In this document: one piece after another, positions 37,884 through 50,200 of the stretch
Numbering within the stretch: the first letter of the stretch is position 1
Layout: every line of letters begins with the position of its first letter
From: Dimorphilus gyrociliatus
Taxonomy: Eukaryota; Annelida; Polychaeta; Dinophilidae
DNA length: 64,000 nucleotides
NCBI GenBank assembly: GCA_904063045.1
Contig: CAJFCJ010000012.1
Location: forward strand, 1,736,001-1,800,000
Direction of reading: 5' to 3'
Notes under the pieces: model-generated
The model's database searches: none
What the model saw: the letters and a program-made list of their open reading frames with translations, nothing else
Told to the model about the DNA's origin: nothing
Translations under genes and position numbers: made by a program

Positions 37884-39561
37884 GGTGGGTTGTTGGTTTG
37901 CAAAAAGTATTTGTTCCTACGAAAACAGTATAAAATCTACAAGTAAATCAAGAATGGGAAACGGAAACATATGACGTGTAATAAGATTTAGACTGGTCCT
38001 ATTTCACACAGAATATTCATTAGTATCCGATAGATGTCGCTAATAATAGGTTAAATACTTAAAAGTTTAAAAAGAAAAATAGCCACAAGAATACTACAGG
38101 AAATGATTAAAAATCTATAAAAATACGTAGTAGACAGATATAACAATATACAAAGAGAAAAATTATTGCAGTAGATAATAAAAAAATATGAAATATTTGC
38201 CGGAAATGCCAGAAAGCTTGGTGCATATAAATAGTAAAATATTTATATTTATTTAATATCAATTATTACAAAATTATCTAGTTTATAATTTGCAAATAGG
38301 TTCTTCGATAATATTGCATGGACCTATACAAATGTCAATATACAATGAAACATAGACAAAACCCCTATAAGAATGTATTACAAAACGTTTATTATTGATA
38401 AAGATTTGATACCCCCTTCGTATTCTTTCTGTACTTTCTTTTCTCTTGAACAAACAGGTCTAAACACCTACAGTATTGGTTTTTAACCATATGTATGTAT
38501 ATTACACAAAAGATCATTTTTTTAAACAATAGTTAGAATGTTTTAACAAATACAAAGGGCAAAGGAATCTTCAATACAAACTAGATTAAATACGATAAGA
38601 GTTTTCCATATAGAATATATGTATATATTATCTTTAATCTCAAAAATGGAAATAATATTTTTATCCTCTTTTATCAATCTTTTAAAATAAGAAATATTAT
38701 CTATTCTATTAAATCTCTTTTGCATACAGAATATGTTTATAATGAAAATAGATTTTGAATGCAAAGTGCAATTTGACATTGTCATTCCTGAGTTGCTTGC
38801 TGATCAATCACCTAATAATGGATTAGTCGATATAAATCGATAAAAGTGTTTGTACTTTGTTTTTTCATTGGTGAACCACATTTCCTTTTTTAACCTAAAA
38901 TCTCTGTTTACATCTCTGTTAAAGAAATATTTAATAAAAATAATTCGTGTTTCTCTTTTTATTGTCCTTTGTCGGGTATTGTTAATAAAAAGTATGAATT
39001 ATTAAAAAAAAGTTTCCTTTTTTTTTAAAAAAAAAACAGAAATTACAATAAAAGCCTAATTAAAAAAAAAATTAGATTTAGTAATCAAACTTTTGTATTT
39101 TTTTTTATTTTCTTGAAAGATCGATTGTACAGAGCAAAATCTCTTGTTTGATGTAATTTCTAAAAGTTTCTTCTTTGATAGACAAACTATGTTTGCCAAT
39201 ACTGCAAAATGGAGAAATTATATATGTATATATAGATTCAGGACACTGAGACAGAGAGGGTTGAGAAAGAAAAAAGAAAAAAACAGAAAGATACATACAA
39301 ACGGACAGACAGAAAGTGAGAAAAAAAGAAGACAGGAAAGGAGAACAAGAGTTTATTTAGTACTTTTATTGTTATTATTATACTTGAGTTCTTTTCTTTT
39401 CTTTTTTTTTTTGCAGTGATCTTACATTAATACTAGTAATAATACTGAATTACGAAGCAAATAATACTGAATGATTATGTGTAGGTTGGCAAAAAATCAA
39501 ATCACCTACAAGCAGAGTGCAGAGAGAAAAATACTGGATAGGAAGAACTGATGGGAAATAG
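37884..39561. other. intergenic, AT-rich
   Basis: 1.7 kb upstream of UBE2J1 and downstream of the 119-aa gene. It holds many A/T homopolymers, a purine-rich stretch at about 39240-39350 and TAGATGTCGCTA (38031-38042). Open frames here have no family features or exon-like borders. Confidence 0.55.
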
Positions 39562-39921
39562 TTAATTCCCTAAATGACTCCGCCATTTTACTGGGTTAGT
39601 TGGTGGGATTCCCATATCTTTCTTTCTGTTGTCGGTACTTCTTGAAAAGAAATAGCCGCAAGTAGATTTAACTGCTCCAGTTATAAATGGTGCCATAGAA
39701 TTCTTAAGAATTTTTCCATCTCCCGAACATTCTGGATCGACGTGCTGTTCCTTTTTAGGTTGTTGCCTGGGAGAGCAACTATACATTTCCACAGATGTTG
39801 AAATTCTCGGAGACGAGCTAATGTCTAGAATATGCCTTGAAAATCTATTGGGAATATTCAATTTTTCAAGACGTTTTTTCTCCAAAGCTTCATAAGTAAT
39901 CTTTGAATCCGTAGCGTTCAT
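39562..39921 (-). CDS. hypothetical 119-aa protein, single exon
   Basis: A single-exon frame with a clean ATG and an in-frame TGA a few codons upstream, so its 5' end is complete. The protein is basic and polar with no signal peptide or membrane segment. It starts with a Lys/Glu-rich helix-like part (YEALEKKRLEKLNIPNRFS), has a central Ser/Pro/Gln/Lys stretch, and ends PPTNPVKWRSHLGN. Aromatic and proline residues placed regularly in a short basic chain resemble small microtubule-associated proteins of cilia, but I recognise no family and do not assign one. Base composition is less AT-rich than the flanks, which supports a real gene. Confidence 0.6.
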   Translation of the reverse strand: MNATDSKITYEALEKKRLEKLNIPNRFSRHILDISSSPRISTSVEMYSCSPRQQPKKEQHVDPECSGDGKILKNSMAPFITGAVKSTCGYFFSRSTDNRKKDMGIPPTNPVKWRSHLGN

Positions 39922-41111
39922 ATTCTGTCGTGTTGCTAAGGATAGAATTCAAAAGAGTTTTTAATTTTTTACTTTACCAAGTAATAGAAAACAATTCTAT
40001 AAATTACAGTTTAATAGTATCTAAAAACTTAATTATCTTATCTTTACTAATTAAGTTAGTTTCAAAAAACTTACCCCAACTTACTTTTCTTACCTTAAAG
40101 CACAAATTAAATGAGCGATATTCAAATATACAACAAACCCCCCCTACAACAATATGTCAATGCGATTAACGACCATCGGTTCAATGGCATCTAGGCCTGG
40201 TTTTTAAATTCAATTATGAATTCATAAGTATAGGATTTCATTTCTTTTTAGCATATATAAACTATAGAACGAAATATGATAATCAAGAGTTGGCTTTTTT
40301 TCTCTTCAAATATATGTTGATATATATATCAACTCTATATAAAAGAATCTTTTCTATGTTTTCTTCCATTTTCCAGTAGAGTGAAAAAAAATCAATTATC
40401 AAGACAAATATAATCGTATATACTATTATTTTTCTTTAAAAAAAAAACTTATAATGTAAACCTTAATATTTTTATTAACATCCTTACATTGTTGACTTTA
40501 TTCTATAAAAGTTAAATAGAACTTCCTCTAAAAGTTTGACTTCAATGTCACGGTTAATTTCCTTAAGTTGAAGTATTTGTCACGTATCGGGGTTTTGGAT
40601 AAAAAAAGGAACTTTGGGAATTATATTATTCTATCAATCAGTAAATCTAAATTGAATTTGCTGTATAATCGATAATTGCATCAATAAATCGACAAGTTTC
40701 TATGTATATTTAACAATAATACCATAAATTTCTTTAAGTCATTTTATGATATAAAAACAACATGTTGATACGAGAGGAATATTCTCTTTTTATTGTTTTA
40801 CAATACTTAATTATAAACATCGTAGGCAGATTCTCTATTGTTTTATTAATTGATCAATCTTACTCGTCTTATTAGCAGAGTTTAGAAATTAGAATAGTAA
40901 CGATAGATGGCATTGGGTATTGGTTTAATATTTAACTAGAATTTTGGCGCTATAAACCCTTCTTTAAACTATCTATTGAGTTTTGGCCACCTAGTTGATT
41001 ATTTTATAACATAATCTCACAGTCAAAGTTTCGTGAATATTATTGATGCTTTCTATTCAGTGAAAATATCTTTTATTGATTATATCAATTAAAGTAAACG
41101 TTTAACATGAA
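39922..41111. other. intergenic, AT-rich
   Basis: 1.2 kb with no supported exon. It includes TAGATGGCATTGG at about 40904-40916. Presumably it holds the promoter of the 119-aa gene and the 3' flank of the retropepsin-like gene. Confidence 0.55.
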
Positions 41112-42200
41112 TTAAATAGGCTCTGATCGGTGAACGTCTAATCGACAATTACTCATTGCATTTTTAAAACAAGTAATCTTTTCTTCTTTTTCATTCAATG
41201 TCCTTTCTTCATATAGCAGTCTTTTACGATCACTCTCTAATTTTCTTCTTTTCCTCTGCAAATCCTCAACTTGGTCTTGCAGAATACTGTCAACAAGCTC
41301 ATTGATAGTACTGGTAGTAACTGATACTTTGGCACCGTCTGTTGCATACTCTGACTGTTTAACATAGTATTTAGGTAGATTAATTTTCGAATGAAAACTT
41401 CTTTTAGGTGATTGTTTTTTTGGCAGCAGACGAATTTCTCCTATAATCTCACCTTCATTAATGGTAATTTTGCGCCATTTAGAATTTACCATGAGAATCC
41501 CTATTTTACCATTGCTTATTTTAACTACTGAACTCAGAGCGTCTAAGCCTGGAGAACCTTGAATTTCATCCCTCGCGTCAAAAATAACCTCTTTCGTTCC
41601 AAGCGGTACGGGTGGACACGAAAAGAAGAAAATGCATCTTTCTTCTGGACCTAGACTGATAGATTTCTCTGTTAAAACATCAGTTAGCTTTGGAACGCTC
41701 TTTTTATTCATTAACGGAAGAACGAAACATTTACGATCCAAGAATAACCTTACAACTGATTGTCCAAAGTCGAATTGAGCCCCTAACTCGTCAAGAATAT
41801 CCCATCCAAGTATAGCATCATCCTTGTCCATATCTTCAACAATAAACGTACAGTCTTTCTCTCCATTACCAAATTTCAATTTATAGGTAACTTTAGTAAT
41901 TTTATTTTCAACTTCATCATTGCCTTTCGACAGTAAATGACAAGTTGAATTTAATGGAGGTATTAAACTAACTAATTTGGAGCTAATTTTTGATGTTTTA
42001 TGGCCTGTTAGTAATATAACTTGAACAGGATAATTTTCAATTCTCATCGATACACAATCAAAAACTTCGTTGGATGTTTTCTTTGATACAGTACCCAACT
42101 GATCAGGTATATTAAAATTAATAATACCACAGCCATTTTCTAATGTTGATAAATCATCCTCAAGATCCCCCAAGCATTCTATATGCACTCCTTTATCCAT
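41112..42200 (-). CDS. domesticated retropepsin-like protein from a Ty3/gypsy-type Pol
   Basis: One uninterrupted exon of 362 codons. Residues of about 50-155 match the retroviral-type aspartic protease fold of Ty3/gypsy retrotransposons, with the second-half motif AILGWDILDELGAQFDFG. Where the catalytic D-T/S-G triplet should be, the chain reads VILLTGHKTSKIS: the aspartate is leucine, so the domain should not be a protease. The following part (SCPPVPLGTKEVIF to INEGEIIGEI) matches the beta-rich segment between protease and reverse transcriptase in such elements. A coiled coil (about 300-345, rich in K/R/E/L) ends the protein. No reverse transcriptase, integrase, LTR or gag is nearby. An acceptor-like site (tttatcag) lies just upstream in an open frame, so an upstream exon is possible. 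Confidence 0.75.
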   Translation of the reverse strand: MDKGVHIECLGDLEDDLSTLENGCGIINFNIPDQLGTVSKKTSNEVFDCVSMRIENYPVQVILLTGHKTSKISSKLVSLIPPLNSTCHLLSKGNDEVENKITKVTYKLKFGNGEKDCTFIVEDMDKDDAILGWDILDELGAQFDFGQSVVRLFLDRKCFVLPLMNKKSVPKLTDVLTEKSISLGPEERCIFFFSCPPVPLGTKEVIFDARDEIQGSPGLDALSSVVKISNGKIGILMVNSKWRKITINEGEIIGEIRLLPKKQSPKRSFHSKINLPKYYVKQSEYATDGAKVSVTTSTINELVDSILQDQVEDLQRKRRKLESDRKRLLYEERTLNEKEEKITCFKNAMSNCRLDVHRSEPI

Positions 42201-42779
42201 AATAAAGATTTCTTGGAATGTTACTATTTGTCGTAAATCAAATTCTGATAAAAGAAATATTATTAGTATTTCAAGAATTTACACTACATGTCCTATTTTT
42301 TTAAGTTGTCTTAAAACAACATTCTCTCATGCAAAATCTCTTAAACTTTTCGCCTACAAACATACTAGAAATTCTTTATCTTAAAATAAGGGTTTTTTTT
42401 CTAATAAATAACATTTTGTTCGATATACTATCAATAACAACAAAATATCTCATGGTTATATTCGAGATAAGATTACACATGTTGTTCTTACAAGAACAAA
42501 CATATTAATAATTAGTTCGTGTTGTTTAAGTTGTTGTTGACAATAAATAAAGAATTTGCTTACTTTTGCAAGCTAATAAAACTCGATATGTAAGTTTGAG
42601 TAACTAAACAATAGACACTCTATTCTCGTGCAATGTGTTTTTTCAAGGCGGGAAAAATGCCGGAAGAGTACGCAATACCCGTTTATTTTCAAACTTTGAA
42701 TATATTTTCCCTAATTTCTAGGCGGGCGAACAGTCGAATCGGTTAAACGACTAGCCACGATAGTAGAACAACAATCAAA
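42201..42779. promoter_or_regulatory. divergent intergenic region, retropepsin-like gene / RFC3
   Basis: 579 bp between divergent starts. The part at 42630-42770 next to RFC3 is less AT-rich and is the likely promoter. Near the left end an acceptor-like sequence could join a 5' exon to the retropepsin-like gene. Confidence 0.5.
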
Positions 42780-44155
42780 ATGTCACTATGGGTAGATAAA
42801 TATAGACCTCGAAGCTTAGGAAAATTAGATTACCATGAGGAACAAGCAAATATGCTGAAGAAGCTGGTAAGAATGAGCGATAATGCAATTTAATACCTTA
42901 CTTAAATTCATCACAATTAACAAGGTGCAATCAGGAGACTTTCCCCATATGCTGGTTTATGGGCCCAATGGAGCAGGCAAGAGGACAAGAATTATGGCGG
43001 TATTACGAGAGCTCTATGGACATGGTGTCGAAAAATTGCGTCACGAGCACCAAACTTTTACTACACCATCAAAGAAAAAATTGGAAATTTCCACAATCGC
43101 AAGCAATTATCACATCGAAGTAAATCCCAGTGATGCGGGAATATACGATAGAGTTGTTATCCAAGATCTTATTAAAACCGTTGCCCAAACTAACCAACTG
43201 GAATCCTCATCTCAACGGGAGTTTAAAAGTAAAGCTTAATTTAAACGTATATTTACACTTCGTTTTTAACGTTACTATAAATCACTCAGTTGTTCTAATA
43301 ATGGAGGCTGATCGCTTAACCAAGGATGCTCAGCATGCTTTAAGAAGAACTATGGAAAAGTATATGTCCACATGTAGAATAATTTTATGTGCAAATACGA
43401 CAAGTAAAGTAATTGGAGCAATACGCAGTCGTTGTTTAGCGGTTAGGGTTTCATCCCCCACAATTGAGCAGGTTAGGCCTAACTACTTAATCTCTCAATT
43501 TCAAGGAGTTGCAAATAACCTTAATAATAAATACACAGATCATGATTATTCTCACGTTCGTTTGCAAGAAGGAAGGCTTAAGTCTACCAAATGAATTAGC
43601 AAAGAGAATAGCAGAGTATAGTCAAGGAAATTTAAGAAAAGCTTTACTAGCATGTGAGGCTTGTAGAGTTCAACAGTTCGTTTTTTTTTAACACTAAATA
43701 AATAGTATTGATGACATGTTACGCGCTTGAAACAAAAATAGATATCCCTTTTCCGACGATCAAGAAATACCAAAAGCTGACTGGGAAGTATATTTAAAGG
43801 AAACAAGTAGTTTGATTGTTGAAGAACAGAGTCCGAACAGGTTTTTACGCATGTTCATTGTACTATCTCCAATTTAATAATACATTCTATTATTAGACTT
43901 CTGCAAATTCGAGAAAGATTATACGAACTGTTGGTGCATTGTATTCCCCCAGAAATGATTATGAAAAAATTATTACAAGAATTAATGATGAACTGTGATG
44001 GAACGTTAAAAACGGGGGTTATACAAGCTGCTGCAAGATTTGAACATCGTATGCAAAAGGGACAGAAACCAATTTACCACTTGGAAGCTTTTGTCGCCTA
44101 TTTTATGGCAATGTATAAGAAATTTTTAGAAGATGGTATGACGGCCGATTGGTAA
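42780..44155 (+). CDS. RFC3: replication factor C subunit 3
   Basis: Six exons, 42780-42866, 42925-43228, 43290-43471, 43539-43675, 43742-43840 and 43897-44155, encode 355 aa (human 356). RFC3 is a small clamp-loader subunit that opens PCNA and places it on primer-template DNA. It is an AAA+ protein: [13 protein letters not shown] at the start, Walker A at 42-50 (GPNGAGKRT), [21 protein letters not shown] in the Walker B to arginine-finger region, and RSRCLAVRV. The C-terminal collar has [19 protein letters not shown] and [13 protein letters not shown]. It ends 130 bp from the convergent end of Shroom. An AATAAA overlaps the stop at 44154-44159. Confidence 0.97.
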
Positions 44156-44285
44156 ATAAAATTAACGATGATTGTAGCGTAAATTGCATTTTAGCGCCAT
44201 ATGGCGATTTGTACTGTGTTGGTACATATATAAATAATACAAGAACGCTGTACATTTTTTTAAAACGCTTAATACTGTACATAGG

Positions 44286-47200
44286 CTAGCAGTTCTCCAA
44301 AGCAACTTGCTGCGATTCGGATAATTCGATTTCGTCGTTTAATTGCTGTTTATGAACGGATAGTAATATTCTTTCATGAATGCACTGTTCGAACTTTTCC
44401 ACAGTATCCTCAGAGTAATGGGCACCTAGAACTTGTTTTACTCTCTGTAATCCTTTAGTTCTTAAATCTTCTGCTAAGATAGTAACCTCATCCATTTTCT
44501 CTGCTGCTGCATCGCGTCGTTTCTTTTCACCAGAATCCTCTATTGCTGCGGCTTCGGCTGCGGATAGCTTCTTCGACAACATTGTGGCGACATTTATTAC
44601 TCTATCAACACTCTGAAGATGCGATTTAGCTCTAGTTGAACAGATCAGATTTTCTTCGAATTCTCTTATTAAGTTGTCAGTTGCGCTTTTGTTGAGTATA
44701 ATAGCATCTTCGATATCTTTAATTTGACGTTCTAACGACGATATCTTCCTAACCACAACTTCGACGACATGGGAGCAAAGTGATTGTATGGACTCTGTAG
44801 AGTTAAGGAAAGACATGGCCGCTGGCGAGTTGATGGTTAATTTTCTTCGATCTTTGATGCTTTGTGATAGTTCTGGCGATACAATAGATGCTAGAACATC
44901 TCCTGCCAAAGATTTGGATATTTCTAAACTCTTTGAGAGAACATTTAATCCATCACGCTCGGCTCGTTTAATAACAGCGGCTATGTGCTGCTCACATTCA
45001 ACTTCCTCCTTAGATCTCTGACGAAGTTTTAGATCTTTTTTAATGACCTTTGGATTCGAATCGGTTGTATCTTTTAAGTTAACTTCCGTTTCTCCGTTTT
45101 CTTTAGGCTTAGATTGCCATGGATGAACAATCTGTCTCGATTTCTCCTCTATATGTGGCATCTCTATCTCACTTCGTGAATTTCTTCTGTCGGGTAAAAC
45201 TGGTTGAACGGATGACTTGAATGTAAAAGATCCAGCATTTTGTTTCCTCTGCGGAGGTTTTGATTCGTCCATAACAAGGTTTGAACTTTGACTGTTAATT
45301 AGAACAATGGTGAAACAATACTCAAACAATATAAAAAATTAACTAGGCTAATTACCTGTTTGCACAATGTTCCGGAGAATCAAACGATAATTTTCTCACT
45401 GTTAATTCGTTATCTTGTCGTGAAGGCGATGAAGGTAACTCATCCATGGGTGGTGGTAGAGGGGGTGGCTCTGACGTTTCCGGTGACGTATCAGTTACTG
45501 AACTATTAGGTGGAATTGTGGACGGTGTTGTTGTCGCTATGGATTCTGGAGAAGATTCCTTAGTGGCGGCCAAATTCATGCAATTTTGAAAATAATTCTC
45601 CTTTCTCAGGGGTTGGGGAGCAGAGCTATTTGATTGAGTAACTGTAGCTATGTTGGTAATTGAAGAAACATTAGTAGATTGAGGAATAGAAATAGAAGGA
45701 TTATTATGTGCTTGAGCCGGTTTTTTCGAGGTAATTACACAATATTTTGCACTCCTTCTTAATTGGGCACTATAATCATGTAGACTGTCATCCTGTTCAT
45801 CGTCTAGAAAGGTGTTTAATAGTTTCGAGTCCAACTCAGATATTTCAGGTCGAATATTCGTTGTAGATAGGCCAAATGGTTTTTCAATCAAATATGGTGC
45901 ACGGGAAGCGGCCATCTGCTTAGGTATTTCATTTTGGATTTTCGAGGTCGATTTTTCGATGTAAGGATTTTCGTAATTCCTATAATTTCGAGGAGGAATG
46001 GGCGGAATTTTTTCTTCATCTGCGCTTGAATTAACTTGTTCGCTATTTTTTTGTAGAAGCATCGAGCTATCATGAATAATAAAAACGAGACGTTAGATAA
46101 ACGATGATATTCGCTGTTAACAGTGTCGGTTATAATAAAAAAAAAGAAATAAAAAGCTTGCTCTTGAATATTAATCAATATAGTATTAAAAGTTCTTACT
46201 CGCCCGTAGCCTTGACGAACACGTTAATTGTACTCCTATATTTTGAACGCTTATCCATCAGTATTTCAGGCCTATCGGCCTTTTTCGATTCTCGGTACAA
46301 ATCAAAAATAAACATACAAACAAATTACAGCCAGAGCGAGAAAAATCTGGTAGCGGCCTCATTCGCTTTGAAAGACTTGGAACAAGTTAGCCATCTAAAC
46401 TACGCACAAGATTTTTACCTAAACCTATAGTCTTTTGTACTTTAAAAAAAAAAATCAACAGATAACGTTACATTCTTTAAACGTGATTCAATCTATCAAT
46501 TTAAACATAAAAGCTAGCGATAAAATCGGCCGACTTCTATTTAATTAAACGAGTAAAGGATACTACGAGAGCGACATCTATCTCTTTAACGTAAGATAAT
46601 TAGCCAAATTTAAATGTTGTTTGAATAACAAACCTGACTGCAGGATTCATGTTTAGACAAGATGGCGGTTGGGAAGGTTGCAGGTTACCCGGTACAGACT
46701 GTAAAATGTAACAAAATGAATGATTTCAGGATAAGGCATGTTCAAGCCATAAAGTTATTCACCTGTGAAGGCCTAATAGACTGTTCCTGCTCGTAATCTG
46801 CTTCCGGAACGTGGGGGGATATGGCGTTCGTTGAAGAAGAAGAAAATGACTTATCCAATGGAGAGGATGGTAGGTGAGTTTCTAAATAGGGAAGTTGTTT
46901 TCCATTATCCGAAGGTGTTGAATCTTCGAAATTTTTGGACGATCTAGAAGATCGTTTGGAAGAAGAAGACGAAAGACGTTTTTGCCGTGTTTCCACAGTT
47001 AGTGGATGTTGAACAACTGGATCAGACTTTGAAAATTCGTGATTATTTGATGACGATTTTCGAGCTGCACCAGGATCGCTTCTTTTATGATGTTTTGGCG
47101 CTCTGAGTCTCTGTTCTCCGTCTCTTTTCATTTTTTCTCTTTCCATAATCTCTTCATGATCTCTTCTGGCCGCTTCAAATCTCTGTTCTCTTGTCAATTT

Positions 47201-50200
47201 CGTTTCTGACGTAGATCTGGTTACAGTAGCCTTAACTTGCGAATCGGGTGCTCTGGCTTGATCGACACCCAATGAACGTCTGCTTGACGAGAGCGGTAAT
47301 ACTCGTCTTGTATCTATATCCTCTTGGGTTCCGTAAGCCCTTTTCATGCTTGCTCGCGCTACTGCCTTCCTATTCATATCCGTAATCGACTCGGCATTAA
47401 TATAGTCTGTATAAATGTTCCTTGTCAACTGTCTTAACATGGCCGTTTGATTGGCTTGAGAATTTTCATGTATATTTCGAACATCAGAATGACGCAGACC
47501 TTCTCTGTTTTCTATTTTCTTTCTATTCTCCAACAATACCTCGTCTAATATACTGGAATCCACTTCAGAGTGGGTTTCCAATCTGGGGTGGAACTGCCTC
47601 TGATTTGGACCTACAGGCCAGGATTGTTGACGCTCGTGATTAGTATGATTCAGCGAGTGATTTCGAATTGGTACAGGAGGGGGTTCAAGATCCTCTAATC
47701 TCAAATCGGGACTAGATCTAGCTAAATCCTCCCTTTTCTTGGGCTGATCAAATTGAACTGGTCTATATGATCGTTGGCTATTCCATAAAGCCGAAGAGGA
47801 TGTGTACGACTGATTAGCATAATGCTCCATTCGTCGTACGTCCATCATAGATTGCGTACCACTAAAATTTGTCTCAGCCAGCCTATACACGTCTCTTTGA
47901 GCCATTGGTTCAGAAGACATTTGGCTTTTTGTCATGTTTTCATGGGCTATACTAGATCTAGACCTATTGTTAGCTGTGGCAGAGGGGACTGAGACTGCAG
48001 CTTGTGGTTGCCAAGACATTGGCCTTGTACGGGATGGCTTCTGTTTGTGACTGCAAAAAATAATTAATCTCCTGTAATTTTATACTATAATCGATAAGGA
48101 ATTAGATTTCAAACAACTAGTAAGCAAATAAATAAAAGAGTCTTCGAATCAAAAGAATATCCGATTATAATTGCTTTATTGATTCATGCCTGATCATTCC
48201 ACTCCGACACGACATTGTTGGCATTCCTTTCTCGTATTATAATTGGTATTTTCAAATAAACTAGTGTTTATCATTTTCCCAACATATACTTTAAGCCATA
48301 CATTCTGATCAATAGTTCCTATACGTTTATTATTTTACAATGTATACATCCTACATTCCGTTCAATAAACCGTTTGTATACGTAGATCCATATAATTAAA
48401 TCGAGTTTTATGCGAAATTTGACTATTTTTGCATTTCGTTCAAAGGAACTTTTATAAATTATAATAATAAAGCGAATTAAATGCAAAATTCTTACCTAAA
48501 ACTCTCAACTCGTCGTTGTACTTTGTTATAGTTCTTTGTCGGGGATATAGAAGAAAGAACCGAGTCATCTTTCGTGCATTTTCCCGTCTCCTCGTTTGAG
48601 CCGTTATCCGTTGGTGATGAATTACTTCTGTAAAAGTGACGATCGATGATTATATTTTGGCCGATTACTTAGAAAACAACGTTTTTTCGTTTTTACTGTG
48701 TACTGTATGTCTTTTACCTGGCACACGTGAGTCGGCGCTAGTTTCAATAGCAATTAACCAATCACCGACGACATTACATTCGAAAATACTATATAAAAGT
48801 ATGCTATTGGTCAACAACAATGTCAGCCTAAGCGGCATCTGTCGGATTCAGCTGACGGTTATATAGAACCTATAGGCCTAAAGCAAGCCGGAACGGATCA
48901 ATCGTTAGATCGGTTTTTACACGCGCACTAGTCCGTAGATCATTATCTCGATATTATGGATGTAAAAATTGTTAGGTATAACGGCTGGTTAGACTAGTCG
49001 ACAGTTTTTAGCTTCCCCCCTTTTCTTTTTTTAATCGAAATAACAATAACCTGAAAGCAAATATACGCCCCAATCGGCAATAGCGAAGTAGTAAATTATG
49101 TAATAAAAGTACTTTGTGCATAAAACTATTCAATGCGATAGGACAAGATTAGACAGCTTAGAGAATAGCTTTCGCTTATGTACAGCTTTAAATAGTGTGA
49201 GTATCAAATTCCAAACTGTATTCTAAATAAACGAAGCGTTAAATGGTTTCAATTATATGTCGCTTCTCTCGTCTCTCACTCTAATTCGTCCTTTCATACT
49301 ATCCTTCTATCGTAAAATATTTTGCCCCGCGTCATACCCTGAATACCCATAAAGTTTGTTGGTTTAACTGAGAAAAAAAACACACATAGACACACATACA
49401 CACATAAAATCCCTACTCGTTAGACTTAGGAGATGAAATAAAAATGTTGAATAAACAGAACAGTTCAAAAGGTTTAGCGTGTTAATGCAATAACAAGGCA
49501 ACCTTTGTAAAACGTCGTTGAAATTGCTTTCAGCTTTTAAGTGGACCGGTAATAATTTCCTTTTTATACAATATTTTTTTCAGTGACTCTCTATTAAATC
49601 AAATAAGCCGACGAATGTCTTTCTTTCTCTCTCTCTCTCTCTCTTTGTTTGTAGAAAAAAGAAAACTTGAACATTCAATTCATAACCGTCTAGCGTTAAG
49701 ATAGTGTATTTTTTATAATATTTTCAACTAATATCAAATTGAAAAGTTTGTTTACTTGTACTATATAAAATCATCTCTGCGGGAGAGATTTGAATCCCTC
49801 TACCTCATCGGAATGATCGTAAACATACTATATATCTATTAAATATATATTTATTCGAATTATACGTATTATTCTTTTCTACTATGTAGAAGGAGAGAGA
49901 GCAAATATTGAATTAAATAAGTTTTAAATTTACCTTTCTTAAGAAATAAGAGAGAAACTTACACTGTAAAATAAACGCATGACACGTAGGTCTTATCTGG
50001 TCTCTCAAAGACCCCTAATGAATTTTCGTTGATAACACCAAGCATGGTTAAGAGTAGTCCATTGAGTCATAAGTTTTTAACGCTAATATGCTTGTTTTGC
50101 TTTCTGGATTTTTGTTTTCTTGTCCAGTAATAAATAGATACAATGTCTTTTTTTTGTTTTATAAAATAATTCAAATTTCTTGTGAGAAATCACATTTGTA

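Noticed and set aside
41112-42200. Intact active retrotransposon
   Set aside because: No LTRs, gag, reverse transcriptase or integrase nearby, and the protease active site is lost.
46279-46290. Use of the 46.3-kb exon as an internal Shroom exon
   Set aside because: The only AG acceptor would need phase 1 input, while the preceding exon leaves in phase 2 and would hit a stop.
49780-49830. tRNA-like stretch (gatttgaatccc)
   Set aside because: No matching acceptor stem or A box; only a weak B-box resemblance.
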